The position numbers and the translations under genes are program-made. Under the pieces are notes generated by a model. It did no database searches and had not been told where the DNA came from. It saw only the letters and a program-made list of their open reading frames with translations. A stretch of DNA of 64,000 nt from Oncomelania hupensis. Its lineage: Eukaryota; Mollusca; Gastropoda; Littorinimorpha; Pomatiopsidae. This document shows positions 1 to 32,984 of this stretch, in pieces. Each line of letters starts with the position of its first letter. The stretch's first letter is position 1. Location of the stretch: positions 4,179,555 through 4,243,554 of the forward strand of contig CM072526.1 in assembly GCA_036898135.1 (NCBI GenBank), written 5' to 3'.

Positions 1-1655
1 GTCTTGGACAGATGGACAAAGTACTGCTCTGACCTTTACAAATATAAACCAAATGGAGACCCATCAGTTCTAGCATGTCCCCAGAACAGAGAAGAAGAAG
101 AAATCCTCCCAATTCTCCGGGAAGAAGTTGAGGCAGCAGTGCAATCGCTGAAGAAAGGGAAGTCAGCAGGGGTGGACAACATACCCACGTAACTGCTTCA
201 AGCAGGAGGAGAAGCGATGATTGTTGCCCTCACCATTATCTGTAACAAGATCTGGCAGAGTGGGGAGTGGCCTACACCATGGACCCAGTCGCTTGTCATC
301 ACTCTTCCCAAAAGAGGTAACCTTAAGGAGTGTGAAAATTACCGCACCATCAGCTCCATCAGCCATCCCAGCAAGGTCCTCCTGAAAATAATACTTAACA
401 GGTTGAAACCCCAAGCTGAACAAATCATAGCTGAAGAAAGGCAGGATTCAGGGCAGGGCGAAGTACCACTGAACAGATTTTCAACCTCAGAATAATCTGT
501 TAGAAATACCTACAGCACCAACAACATCTATATCCTGTGTTCATAGACTTCAAGAAGGCGTTTGGCAGAGTCTGGCATGCAGCTCTATGGGCAACAATGA
601 AAGTGTACAACATCAGCCCTAAAATTATTGAAGTCATCAAAAGCCTGTATGACAAGGCTACCAGTGCAGTCCTCCATAACAGCGCCATCGGGAACTGGTT
701 CAGAACAACAATCGGTGTGCGTCAAGGATGCCTACTTTCTCCAACACTTTTCAACATCTTCCTAGAGCGCATCATGTTAGATGCCCTTGCAGATCACGAA
801 GGCACAGTTAGCATAGGGGGTAGAGCAATCTCCAATCTTCGTTTTGCGGATGACATTGATGGATTGGCTGGAGAGGAACAAGAACTTCCAGCTGGTACAG
901 AGGCTTGACACTACCTCCACAGCTTATGGAATGGAAATAAGTGCAGAGAAGACCAAAATGATGACCAACAACACCAATGGCATCAACACGGACATCAAAG
1001 TCCAAGGCCAATCCCTAAACACAGTGCATAGCTTCAAATATTTAGGAGCCATTTTATGAGACAATGGGTCCCGACAGGAAGTCCTCTCCAGGATCGCACA
1101 AACAACTGCTGCCTTTACAAGGTTGAAGCCCATTTGGAAAGACATGACCATCAGTCTACATTCCAAAGTAAGACTGCTGCGCTCCCTTGCCATAAACCAT
1201 CTTCCTATATGCTTGCGAAGCATGGACCCTCACAGCAGATCTACAACGAAGAATACAAAGCATGGAGATGAGGTGCTACAGAAGACTTCTGGGCATTTCC
1301 TATACCCAACACATCACGAACGACGAAGTCCGACAGACCATCACACAAGCCATTGGACAACACGATGACCTGCTCACAGTGGTGAAGAAACGGAAACTCC
1401 GATGGTATGGCCACGTCACCAGATCATCAGGCCTTGCAAAGACCCTTCTGCAAGGCACAGTGCAAGGAGGTAGAAGAAGAGGGAGACCGAAAAAGAGGTG
1501 GGAGGACAACATTCGAGAATGGACTGGTTTAACACTGAGCGAAGCCATCAGTGTTGCTGAGGACAGAGAAAGATGGAGTATGCTGGTTAAACGATCATCT
1601 GTGGTGCCCCTACGACCTCCGAGTTACGGGACAGGATAGGATAGGATAGGATAAT
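1..1655 (+). pseudogene. RTE-type LINE copy A, reverse transcriptase and 3' end, decayed
   Basis: This is the RT and C-terminal part of a non-LTR retrotransposon, cut by the window start. Conserved pieces lie in several frames: the RT entry region (SAGVDNIP), motif A as FIDFKKAFGRVWH, the RQGCLLSPTLFNIFLERIM block, the catalytic FADD box near 840-855, and the C-terminal LRWYGHVTRSSGLAKT and RPKKRWEDNIREWTG blocks. Stops and frameshifts near 190, 440, 895, 1060 and 1270 break the frame. After the final PPSYGTG and stop, the element ends in a (GGATA)n tail of about 25 bases. The EN-RT arrangement seen in copy B, the lack of poly(A) and the microsatellite tail fit the RTE clade. It is about 90% alike by eye to copies B and C. 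Confidence 0.9.
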
Positions 1656-1707
1656 TATCTAAAAACCCACATTTTCATTTTTAAACGTGCAACACAAATT
1701 TTGTTTT

Positions 1708-2260
1708 TTTACACATTACATGATTATTGCTTTAGGTCCAGCGGACTCTTCCGACCCAAATCAGGACCGGACAACCCCTGATCCGCATAAAAGATCTGCT
1801 GAAGCAACCCAAGTGGTAAAACTAAAAGCTCTCCACTAGCCAGTCACTTTACAATAAAGACATCCCACGCAGGGGACGCTGAGGCTATACTCTAATTTAT
1901 CGAACCCCCGTTTACAAAAAAAACAAAATAGAATACAAACATTATAAAATATCAACAAAACACATACATATTAAATGCCTACATTGATAAATAATAACAT
2001 CATAGGAAGCCCTAGTGACCACCTGGCAGAAAGCGTCCAATATTCCTAAGCTGATCCAACAGACCTCACACACAAATAAGGAGTCTTGTCCCGGAAGAGT
2101 TTTCAAGAAAAAAGGTAGGTGACTGGTCTAGCGAAGAAGAAGATAGTATAGCAGATTGATAGAACAGAGGAGGAATGAGAAAGACAGCGACAGTGGGAAT
2201 TTAAAGCACTAAATTTCCAGAAAGTGGGGATACTATTTATACTGAACCCCCAACGGGTAA
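1708..2260 (-). repeat. R1 dispersed repeat, copy a
   Basis: This is one of five copies of a roughly 550-590-bp family in this window (also about 28985, 30490, 54530 and 54840). Read on the minus strand it begins with a GGGGGTTCAGTATAAATAG block holding a TATA-like box. It continues through the conserved TTTCTGGAAATTTAGTGC stretch and ends in AGTCCGCTGGACCTAAAGCA. No coding frame is seen. Its family is unrecognised; a tetranucleotide tail in other copies suggests target-primed reverse transcription. Confidence 0.75.
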
Positions 2261-2320
2261 CCATTGGAGCCAGACCAAATGGTCTGGTAAATATGTATGA
2301 TGAGGGCTTTTTAGCCCAAT

Positions 2321-2326
2321 TTTATT
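2321..2326 (-). promoter_or_regulatory. Candidate poly(A) signal of the claudin-like gene
   Basis: An AATAAA hexamer on the minus strand lies about 205 bases after the stop codon of the claudin-like gene. It falls at the edge of a dispersed repeat ending that recurs near 16510, so it may be repeat-derived or not used. Confidence 0.3.
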
Positions 2327-2530
2327 GTCCTTAACGCTCATGCAATAGGACGTTAAGCATCGTTTTTCGTTCGTTCGTTCGGGATTTGCAGATACAGCGC
2401 CAAAGGTGTTTAGCAAATGATGAACATCAGAGACCTTGACCTTTGAGAAAGTAGAAATTATGAATGGCGTAAAATTCTGAATGACTGCCGGGTGATGACG
2501 TCACGTCCTGGTTAAGAGTGACGCCACTAT

Positions 2531-24493
<21,963 letters not shown>

Positions 24494-24599
24494 GTTGGAT
24501 TGTGCAGCGACACTCGTTGTCGTCACTTCCTAGAAACACATCAGAGTGAGTCTGAGAACATTATATTTAAACTTTGACAGCAGACAGATAGCAAAGTCA

Positions 24600-24730
24600 T
24601 AGAAGAGGGTTTGAAAGCAGGGTATCAATGGCTGTAAGTGGGTACCCCTAGCTGGCTTGTGTCAGAACCTTGTATCGACCGACGCCTTGAGCGGCTCTTG
24701 AGCTGGAAAAGCGCTATATAAAAGCGATGC
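24600..24730 (+). repeat. SINE 3' portion
   Basis: GACGCCTTGAGCGGCTCTTG and GAAAAGCGCTATATAAAAGC mark the shared SINE 3' domain. The head is not recognisable. It lies upstream of the exon that holds the start codon. Confidence 0.75.
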
Positions 24731-24929
24731 AACAAAAATAAAATATTAATGTTGAGTTCATGTTGAAATATTTTGAAACATAAAATGTAAAAAAAACACA
24801 AAAATTGTTATGATATATTACAGATTTTAGATTAATTAGAAAATCTAATCTTCCAATCTGTCCCTTAACAAATTAATACAAAGCAGAACGAACCCCTAAA
24901 ATTAAATTGACAATCATATTATAGACTCA

Positions 24930-24983
24930 CACACACGCACACACACACACACACGCACCTACACATACACACACACACATTGA
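24930..24983. repeat. (CA)n microsatellite
   Basis: Interrupted CA repeat. Confidence 0.9.
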
Positions 24984-25048
24984 TTATGTAATTTTAATCG
25001 GCCTAAATGGTAGCTAACATCTATTATGCTACAAACAGGAGAGTGAGT

Positions 25049-25160
<112 letters not shown>

Positions 25161-25362
25161 AAAATCTGTAATCGGATAAACTGAAAGTTTCAGGCATCGC
25201 CTAAACTTACGACCTGACCTTTAGCGGTATAAACAATTACAGTAACAGTAATTACAATAATAACTCAAACATGTTAAAAACATTGATACATCAAATTATT
25301 TGCACTCTCTCTGCCTCACCCTCACATTCACATTCTGAACAAATCGCCCTACCTTCAGCTAG

Positions 25363-25365
<3 letters not shown>

Positions 25366-25447
<82 letters not shown>
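25366..25447. repeat. (GA)n microsatellite
   Basis: About 40 GA units, 210 bases from the preceding one. Confidence 0.96.
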
Positions 25448-25450
<3 letters not shown>

Positions 25451-25494
25451 GTGATAATGAATCATGGTTTGTAGAGTTTAAAAAAAAAAAAACT

Positions 25495-25592
25495 TTGTCC
25501 CCCGAAGGGATATGAACCTTGTCATATTGAGGTAGAGAGCAAATGCTACGTTCTCTTCAAAGCACAGAGCTACACTAAGTTGGACCCTTAAC
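25495..25592 (-). repeat. Possible SINE tRNA-like head
   Basis: The minus strand has GTGTAGCTCTGTGCTTTGA and GGTTCATATCCC, which resemble A and B boxes. The arms do not fold into a full tRNA, so a decayed SINE head is more likely. Confidence 0.4.
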
Positions 25593-25622
25593 AAGCTTCC
25601 TGTGTAAGAGCTGTTTCGTTCA

Positions 25623-26668
25623 TTCTATCCAGTTCTCCTTTGCTATGCGCATGCCTTTTCGGATTTCATTGCTGATTTTTCGGTAGGCATCAGCTCCCTG
25701 TGAGGTGTTCTTTTTCTTTTTCATCTCTCTTCGTTTATCAAACAGGTCCAAAAGTTCGGGTGTGATCCACAGCTTCTTCTTTGGCCGGTGCTTTCTAAGG
25801 ATCTCCGTGGCGGCATCTGTCACAGCTAAGTTGAAGGTGGTGGTCATGGTGTTATCTACTTCACCAGCTCCCAAAATGAGCAGTGGTGCAAATTTCCCTC
25901 CAATTGTGGCCTGAAATAGTTCTGCCACCTCCGGGTCTTGCAGTTTGTCCAGATCGAACTTCAGTCTAGTGCACTTTGCTGTGTTTACTCTCTTCAAGTG
26001 AAGCCGGAAAGACATCATCACGAGATCTTGGTCACTTCCGATGTCTGCTCCTGGAAAAGTGCGTGTCCTGCCAATGTTGATGCTTGATCTGAAGCGTTTC
26101 TTGACCATGATGTACTTTATTTGGTTGTGATGCTCCCCGCCGGGACTGTGCCATGTCCATCGTCTGGATTTTTTGTGGAGACCAAGCGTGTTTGCCAGTA
26201 TCAGATCATTGTATCTGGCAAACTCCAACAGTCTCAGACCCCTGTCATTTGTCTCGTTGTTGCAGTGGGGTCCACATGTGTCTCCCCAGTTGTGGTGCGC
26301 ATCTTGGCCAACCCTGGCATTCCAGTCGCCTTCCACTATGACTATGTCCTTCTTCGGCACTTGGTTAAGGACAGCCTGTAGATTTTCATAGAAATCCTCA
26401 ACTTCGCTGTCGTCATAGTCTGATGTTGGTGCATAGGACTGGATGATGGTGATGTTGAAAGGGGCTGCTCTCAGACGGATGGTAATGAGTTTACTGGAGA
26501 CTGGGCGGCAACCCATGACAGTGGCTAGAATGTTCTTGTGGACCAAGAATCCAACGCAGTGTTCATGCCTGTCATCTCTACCGCTGAAATAAAGCTTGTG
26601 GCCTTTGTCCGTCGTTGTTTCACCTATGCCTTTCCAGCGCAGTTCGCTGATCCCTAAAACGTTCCATC
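25623..26668 (-). pseudogene. RTE LINE copy B: inverted endonuclease segment
   Basis: The minus strand reads an APE-type endonuclease from 26668 down to 25623: LGISELRWKGIGE, SYAPTSDYDD, VEGDWNARVG, RWTWHSPGGEHHNQ and GSDQDLVMM, then a linker ending AKENWIE. The frame is open for about 349 codons, but two key positions look mutated. The catalytic Asp in the NQIDYI context is Lys (IKYI) and the SDH catalytic His is Gln (SDQD). The first part of EN is missing. Its 3' end (GGATAGAA) is exactly where the RT segment at 26669 begins, so the two halves were once continuous. Confidence 0.9.
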
Positions 26669-28479
26669 GGATAGAAGATCAATGCCAGGAAATAGAAAAC
26701 AGTCTGAACAAGAACAACAGCAATAAGGCTTACCAGATTGTGAAGCGGCTGACAAGTGTTAAACAGCCCAAGGTCTCCACGATCCAAGGCAAGTCTGACA
26801 TATGCCTTACAGATGGACAAGAAGTCTTGGACAGATGGACAGAGTACTGCTCTGACCTTTACAACCACAAACCAAACGGAGACCCATCAGTTCTAGCATG
26901 TCCAGAGAACAGAAAAGAAGAAGAAGTCCTCCCAATTCTACGAGAAGTTGAGGCAGCTGTTCAATCGCTGAAGAAGGGGAAGTCAGCGGGAGTGGACAAC
27001 ATACCCGCGGAACTGCTTCAAGCAGGAGAAGAAGCGATGATCGACGTACTCACCATTATCTGTAACAAGATCTGGCAGAGTGGGGAGTGGCCTACACCAT
27101 GGACCCAGTCGCTTGTCATCACTCTTTCCAAAAAAGGTAACCTTCAGGAATGTGAAAATTACCGCACCATCAGCCTCATCAGCCATCCCAGCAAGGTCCT
27201 CCTGAAAATAATACTCAACAGGTTGAAACCCCAAGCTGAACGAATCATAGCTGAAGAGCAAGCATGATTCAGGGCAGGGCGAAGTACCACTGAACAGATT
27301 TTCAACCTCAGAATAATCTTCGAGAAGTACCTACAGCACCAACAACATCTATGTCATGTGTTCGTAGACTTCAAAAAGGCGTTTGACTGAGTCTGGCATG
27401 CAGCTCTGTGGCCAACCATGAGAGTGTACAACATCAGCCCTAAAATTATTGAAATCATCAAAAACCTGTATGACAAGGCTACCAGTGCAGTCCTCCACAA
27501 CAACGCCATCGGAAACTGGTTCAGAACAACTATCAGTGTGCGTCAGGGATGCCTACTTTCTCCAACACTCTTCAACATCTTCCTAGAGCGCATCATGTCA
27601 GATGCACTTGCAGACCACGAAGGCACAGTCAGCATAGGGGAAAGAGCAATCTCCAACCTTCGTTTTGCGGATGACATTGATGGATTGGCTGGAGAGGAAC
27701 AAGAACTTGAACAGCTGGTACAGGGGCTTGACACCACCTCCAGAGCCTATGGAATGGAAATAAGTGCAGAGAAGACTAAAATGGTGACCAACAACACCAA
27801 TGGCATCAACACGGACATCAAAGTCTAAGGCCAATCCCTCAACACAGTGCATAGCTTCAAATATTTTGGAGTCCTTGTATCAGACAATGGGTCCCGACAG
27901 GAAGTCATCTCCAGGATCGCACAAACAACCGCTGCCCTGGCGAGGTTGAAGCCAATTTGGAAAAAACAGGACCATCAGTCTACATTCTAAGGTAAGGCTG
28001 CTGCGCTCCCTTGTCATTTCCATCTTCCTATATGCTTGCGAATCATGGACCCTCACAGCAGATCTCCAACGAAGAATACAAAGCATGGAGATGAGGTGCT
28101 ATAGAAGACTTCTGGGCGTTTCCTATACCCAACACATCACCAACGACGAAGTCCGACAGACCATCACACAAGCCATTGGACAACACGATGACCTGCTCAC
28201 AGTGGTGAAGAAACGGAAACTCCGATGGTATGGCCACGTCACCAGATCATCAGGTCTTGCAAAGACCGTCCTGCAAGGCACAGTGCAAGGAGGTGGAAGA
28301 AGAGGGAGACCGGAAAAGAGGTGGGAGGACAACATTCGAGAATGGACTGGTTTGACACTGAGCGAAACAATCAGGGTTGCTGATGACAGGGAAAGATGGA
28401 GTACGCTGGTTAAACAATCATCTGTGGTGCACCTACGACCTCCGAGTTATGGGATAGGATAGGATAGGATAGGATAGGA
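26669..28479 (+). pseudogene. RTE LINE copy B: reverse transcriptase and 3' end
   Basis: Continues from the inverted endonuclease with IEDQCQEIENSLNKNN, then RT: SAGVDNIPAELLQAGEE, VFVDFKKAF, RQGCLLSPTLFNIFLERIM, FADDIDGLAGEEQEL, YGMEISAEKTKM, and the C-terminal LRWYGHVTRSS block. It has nonsense changes at about 27265 (GGA to TGA), 27388 (CGA to TGA) and 27825 (CAA to TAA), and a small insertion near 27965. It ends at PPSYGIG, stop, and a (GGATA)n tail of about 28 bases. No flanking target duplication is visible. Confidence 0.92.
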
Positions 28480-28984
28480 CATCTTCAATACCATCAATGG
28501 ATTTAAATAAAGCGAATAATGGCGTGTTAAAGACAACTACTTCTTGTGTTCGACACAATCATTGCATCTCCCTTGTTCAAGCCGTCTGTAGTCTTTCTTA
28601 ACAAGACTTTGTTCAAACCCATCTAGACTGCTACCCTCGATTTTAGAAATAATTTGGGCAGTGAATTCTCTGTACAAAAAAAAGGAAAAAAGTAAGGTTC
28701 CTTCCCATTTGTTTTGCTCACCATCCAATTTGTGGATACTTTTTTTCGCATGAAAATGTTTTGTGTTTGGTTGTTTAGGTTATTTGTTTGTTTGTTTTTT
28801 TCCAGAGAACTTCATTCAGGCGTCTTGTTATGCTATAAAAAAAATCAGTCACTTTATTTTTAGAAAGCTCAGCTGATACACTGACGAGCAGAACACAGCG
28901 AAATGGACATCTGTATCTGTGTCGCAAATCCCCAAATGTAATCCGTTGGCAGCAGAAAAGGGGAGAGGTTAATTAGTTAGTCAT
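28480..28984. other. No feature recognised
   Basis: AT-rich spacer between RTE copy B and R1 copy b. Confidence 0.45.
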
Positions 28985-29525
28985 TGTTTATAGGGTCCAG
29001 CGGACTGCAAAGAGCCGAATCAGGTCCACAACTTGTTTGAAAGAGAACTAAACCCCGATCTGTATAAAAGATCTGATGAAACAGCCCTACTGGTAACACT
29101 GAAGGCAATCCACCAGCTGGCCGGCCACTTTATACTAAAGGCATCCCATGCAGGGGATGCTGAGGGTGTTCTCTAATTAATCGAACTCCCAGTAACAAAA
29201 ACAAAACAGAATATAAACATCACTATTGACAAAACACATACATATAAAATGCCTGCATTGCTAAATAATAATACCATAGAAAGCCCTAATGTCCATTTGG
29301 CAGAAAGTGTCCAATATCCCCAAGTGATCCAACAGACCCAAGAAACAAATCATGAGCTTTAGGAGAGTTTTCAATTGTTTAAAAAAGGTAGACGACTGGT
29401 CTAGTGAAAAAGATAGTAGATAGATAGAACAGATTAGAACGAGAAAGAACAAATGAGAATGACATAAACAGTGGGAATTTAAAGCACTAAATTTCCACAA
29501 AGTGTGGATACTACTTATACATTGT
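28985..29525 (-). repeat. R1 dispersed repeat, copy b (variant)
   Basis: A divergent R1 copy. Its 3' end has the GTCCAGCGGACTGCAAAGAG form also found inside R2, rather than the form in copies a and c-e. The TTTCCACAAAGTGTGGATAC block marks its 5' side. Confidence 0.75.
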
Positions 29526-29849
29526 AGCAGTGTGAGAACTAATCTCACACTTTAATTAATAATAATCGTCAGTGTGTATGTCCATGTTTTGAGTGTTATG
29601 TGTTCACTATTAGAATGCATTTACTTCTTACTTAGTTGATTATTGTAGAATAAAATCAGAACATAATCTGCACTTGACGTGTGTGGTCTTGGTGTAACTG
29701 AATGGTGTAAATGAAAACAACTGTCTGAAAGATTGACTTCTACATACAGAAAACTCCAGCACCCGAACGGTGGACAGGGAGATAGATCTGTCCTATCATT
29801 CTCTCATTCCATGAAGGATTTCATCTTATAAGGATTATTTCCAAGATGT
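29526..29849. other. No feature recognised
   Basis: Unclassified sequence before an AGT array. Confidence 0.4.
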
Positions 29850-29853
29850 TATC

Positions 29854-29934
<81 letters not shown>
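29850..29934. repeat. (AGT)n microsatellite
   Basis: About 28 AGT units. On the minus strand it is the (ACT)n tail of the SINE that follows. Confidence 0.95.
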
Positions 29935-29935
<1 letters not shown>

Positions 29936-29936
29936 A

Positions 29937-30228
29937 AAAAAGGTAAAGGTAGTCCCATAGCCTTGTGGCCGTAGGGGAGCGTGATGTTGGAGATCACACT
30001 TATCTTGGGCCAGCGTAATGAGGGTGATGCCCAACTCTCTCCCTCGCTGCTTTACCTTCCCCACCCTCAAGAGAGTAGGTACTCAATTACAGTTGAGTCA
30101 ACTGGGGGCGTTGTTGTTTGTCGCTTCACACCTTAGCGGTCACCCATCCAAGTGCTAACCGCACCGGACGGTGCTTCACTTTCGACACAGTAGCGAGTGC
30201 TCCAACCACTGCACTATCCGACACCCCT
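29937..30228 (-). repeat. 5S-rRNA-like SINE
   Basis: The minus strand carries AAGCACCGTCCGGTGCGG and then GGTTAGCACTTGGATGGG, TGACCGC. These align with the internal promoter region (A box through C box) of metazoan 5S rRNA, with about 23 of 29 positions alike by eye. The rest is an unrelated body ending GGACTACCTTTACC, then (ACT)n. It is not a 5S gene, because both 5S termini are absent. It resembles the SINE3 class. Confidence 0.65.
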
Positions 30229-30247
30229 AGTAGTAGTAGTAGTAGTA

Positions 30248-30286
<39 letters not shown>

Positions 30287-30287
30287 G

Positions 30288-30358
<71 letters not shown>
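30229..30358. repeat. (AGT)n(AAT)n(ACT)n compound microsatellite
   Basis: AGT units, then about 14 AAT units, then about 22 ACT units. The AGT and ACT arms are complementary and could form a hairpin. Confidence 0.95.
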
Positions 30359-30489
30359 ATAAAAATAATACCCCTTGGGGTCATGAGCAATCTTGCCACT
30401 GTAGATTGTTCTAACCTATAAAGGGAAAAGTGAAAGCCCCAGTTGAAAACCTCTTTCCTTTTTAGGCATGACCGATTCACTGAGGCAAC

Positions 30490-31072
30490 AGTACCCCCGT
30501 TGGAGTGCCGGGGGTTTCAGTATAAATAGTATCCCCACTTTCTGGAAATTTAGTGCTTTAAATTCCCACTGTCGCTGTCTTCCTCATTTGCTCTTTCCCA
30601 TTCCTGATCTGTCCTATCACTCTGCTATACTATCTTCTTCTTCGCTAGATCAATGACCTACCTTTTTTCTTGAAAACTCTTCCTGGACAAGACTCCTTGT
30701 TTGTGTATGAGGTCTGTTGGATCAGCTTGGGAGTATTGGACGCTTTCTGCCGGGTGGTCACTAGGGCTTCCAATGATGTTATTATTTAGCAATATAGGCA
30801 TTTTATATGTATGTGTTTTGTTGATGATTTATAATGATGTTTGTATTCTATTTTGTTTTTGTAACCGGGGGTTCGAGTAGTTGGGGTAAAGCCTCAGCCG
30901 TCCCCTGCGTGGGATGTCTTTATTGTAAAGTGACTGGCCGGTGGAGGGCATTCAGTTTTCCCACTAGGGTTGTTTCAGCAGATCTTTTATGCGGATCGGG
31001 GGTTGTCCGGTCCTGATTTGGCTCGGAAGAGTCCGCTGGACCTAAAGCAACAATCAATCAATCAATCAATCA
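30490..31072 (+). repeat. R1 dispersed repeat, copy c
   Basis: An essentially full R1 copy. It has GGAGTGCCGGGGGTTTCAG, a TATAAATAG box at about 30521, and the 3' end AGTCCGCTGGACCTAAAGCA followed by (CAAT)n at 31049-31072. No coding frame is present. Confidence 0.82.
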
Positions 31073-31164
31073 ATAAAAATAATAACAACAATAACAACAT
31101 GGATAATGTGCCTTATTTCTAAATAAGACTTAAAGCGCGGCGATCTGTAACCAACATACACGCT

Positions 31165-32760
31165 TGTAACGGATGGTTTTTGTGTATTTAATTAAATATC
31201 TATTTGAATATACTGCGTTTAATCTAATGAATGAGTGTGTGAGTGTGGCTGTCTGACGCTCAGTATAAAGGTGTGTGTTCTATCTCTGTTTACTTTAACT
31301 TCTCATCCTTCACCACACACATGCTTACAGACAAGGACAAAGTCTACACAATTGTTTCTCTTTGCCCTTCTGTTATACTATTACTCATTCAATCATGAAC
31401 ATACACAATAAATCATTCACGTATACAATAAGTTCACAGATACATCAAATCATACAATTACTTCCAGCATATAAATAAATTCACACAGATAATAATTAAG
31501 TGCACTCAGTTAACTTAATAAGTTCACCCAGTCAATTTGATACGTGCACACAGTTTACTCAGTAAGTTCACGCAGTCATTTTGATAAGTGCACACAGTTG
31601 CTCTCAGAATTCAACACTAGCAGAAGTCATTGTCCCTTTCTGAGGACGCCACTCGACTCTACTCTTTTGCATTAGCATCGACACACAGAATTCATTTCGA
31701 TGACTTGTAGATTCTAGAATTCACAGTTTCTATTTACTGACCGTATTTCGCGGATCAAGCACTCCAGGCGCGGAATTATTAGCCGACGCTGGGGTCACAG
31801 CCACACACACTGAAGACGCTGCAGATGTCTTCGTGGCGTAGATCCGGAAGTTACTTCGGCACCGTTGTTGCACTTCTGCACCAGTGATGATGCGCGAAGG
31901 AGAGCTATGGCGATGATGGTGTCCACATCCGGTTAAGTAGGTGATGTCATGTGGACCAGATCCATCTGCCGCACATCAGGGGTTCTTCGCTCCGTAACCG
32001 CCCCGCTGTATACAACATGTACACAATCGTAAATTTTCGCTCTTATCCTTAAAGAGACTGTATGTCTTTGACACATCTAAATACTTCCTAATGCCTGAAG
32101 ACCATTTCCTTTGCAGAATGTCTTCTACACGCCACCACACCACTACAATCACTATTGTCACCACTCCTGTGACAATACCTAGCATAGCCACTTTACACAC
32201 ATTGCATAGGCTACACACAATGGACTATGAGCCCAATATTACAAGCACAGCTCTCCTTCATTCAATAACATATTTATACCCATTCATTCATCAATAGATA
32301 TACAAATTATACAACTGAAATACGTTCCTATTTCAGCCCCATATCTTCACATATGAATGAATATAAAAATGGCATCATAGTTACAAACTGAGTCACACAT
32401 ACATGTATACACATGATCAAATAAATATTGACACGAGTTATCGAACTTTGTTTTCAAACATGGGTTCTTCTGTACTCTAAACGTACTAATTCACAAAAAG
32501 CAATACTCTTCCTTTTTCGTTAGGATAGCTTAGCAGTTCATTATAAATACCAATAATAATAATAATAATAAATACCTGTATTCTTTATACAGCTAAAGTC
32601 CTAAAGAATCAGGTCTTTCCCAGAGCACCCACGAATACGTCTTGTCAGTTAGGCTGATGTTTCGTCTCTAAACTAACACAGTTCACAAACTATTCGAAAA
32701 TTAACGCAGTGACGTCATCACGTCTTCATACACAAATGTGTACGAACTGCGGTCGTTACA
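31165..32760 (-). repeat. 3' LTR of element 2
   Basis: A 1596-bp LTR beginning TGTAACGACCGCAG and ending CCATCCGTTACA on the minus strand. It contains short frames with a hydrophobic segment (32218-31976), which are present in both LTRs but lack an ATG. Confidence 0.93.
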
Positions 32761-32785
32761 CTACCCCCCTCCCAAAGAAAAAAAG
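32761..32785 (-). promoter_or_regulatory. Polypurine tract of element 2
   Basis: On the minus strand AAAGAAAAAGG-type purines and GGGAGGGGGGTAG directly precede the 3' LTR. Confidence 0.75.
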
Positions 32786-32857
32786 AACCGACCGAGGTTA
32801 TTTTTTACAAGTTCTGAGGATAATGTCAACACACAGCAACGACCACGTACCCTTGAT

Positions 32858-32978
32858 CTATGGAACCGACTGATCACGATCAGCGCGTGACAACAGATCC
32901 GCAAACACATTCTGTGTACCTGGAAGTGGTTCAAGAGTGAATCTGAACTCTTGTAAGGACACGAACCATCATCCTGTG
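32858..32978 (-). pseudogene. RNase H C-terminal scrap of element 2
   Basis: In a frame different from the main one, the minus strand reads SLQEFRFTLEPLPGTQ and then NVFADLLSRADR, the ending of Gypsy RNase H domains. It lies after integrase and just before the polypurine tract. This shows that RT-RNase H originally followed integrase and that the region between was lost. Confidence 0.78.
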
Positions 32979-32984
32979 TAACGC

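Noticed and set aside
31976..32218. 80-codon hydrophobic frame conserved in both LTRs of element 2
   Set aside because: It opens with GTG, lacks an ATG, and conservation only reflects the near identity of the two LTRs.
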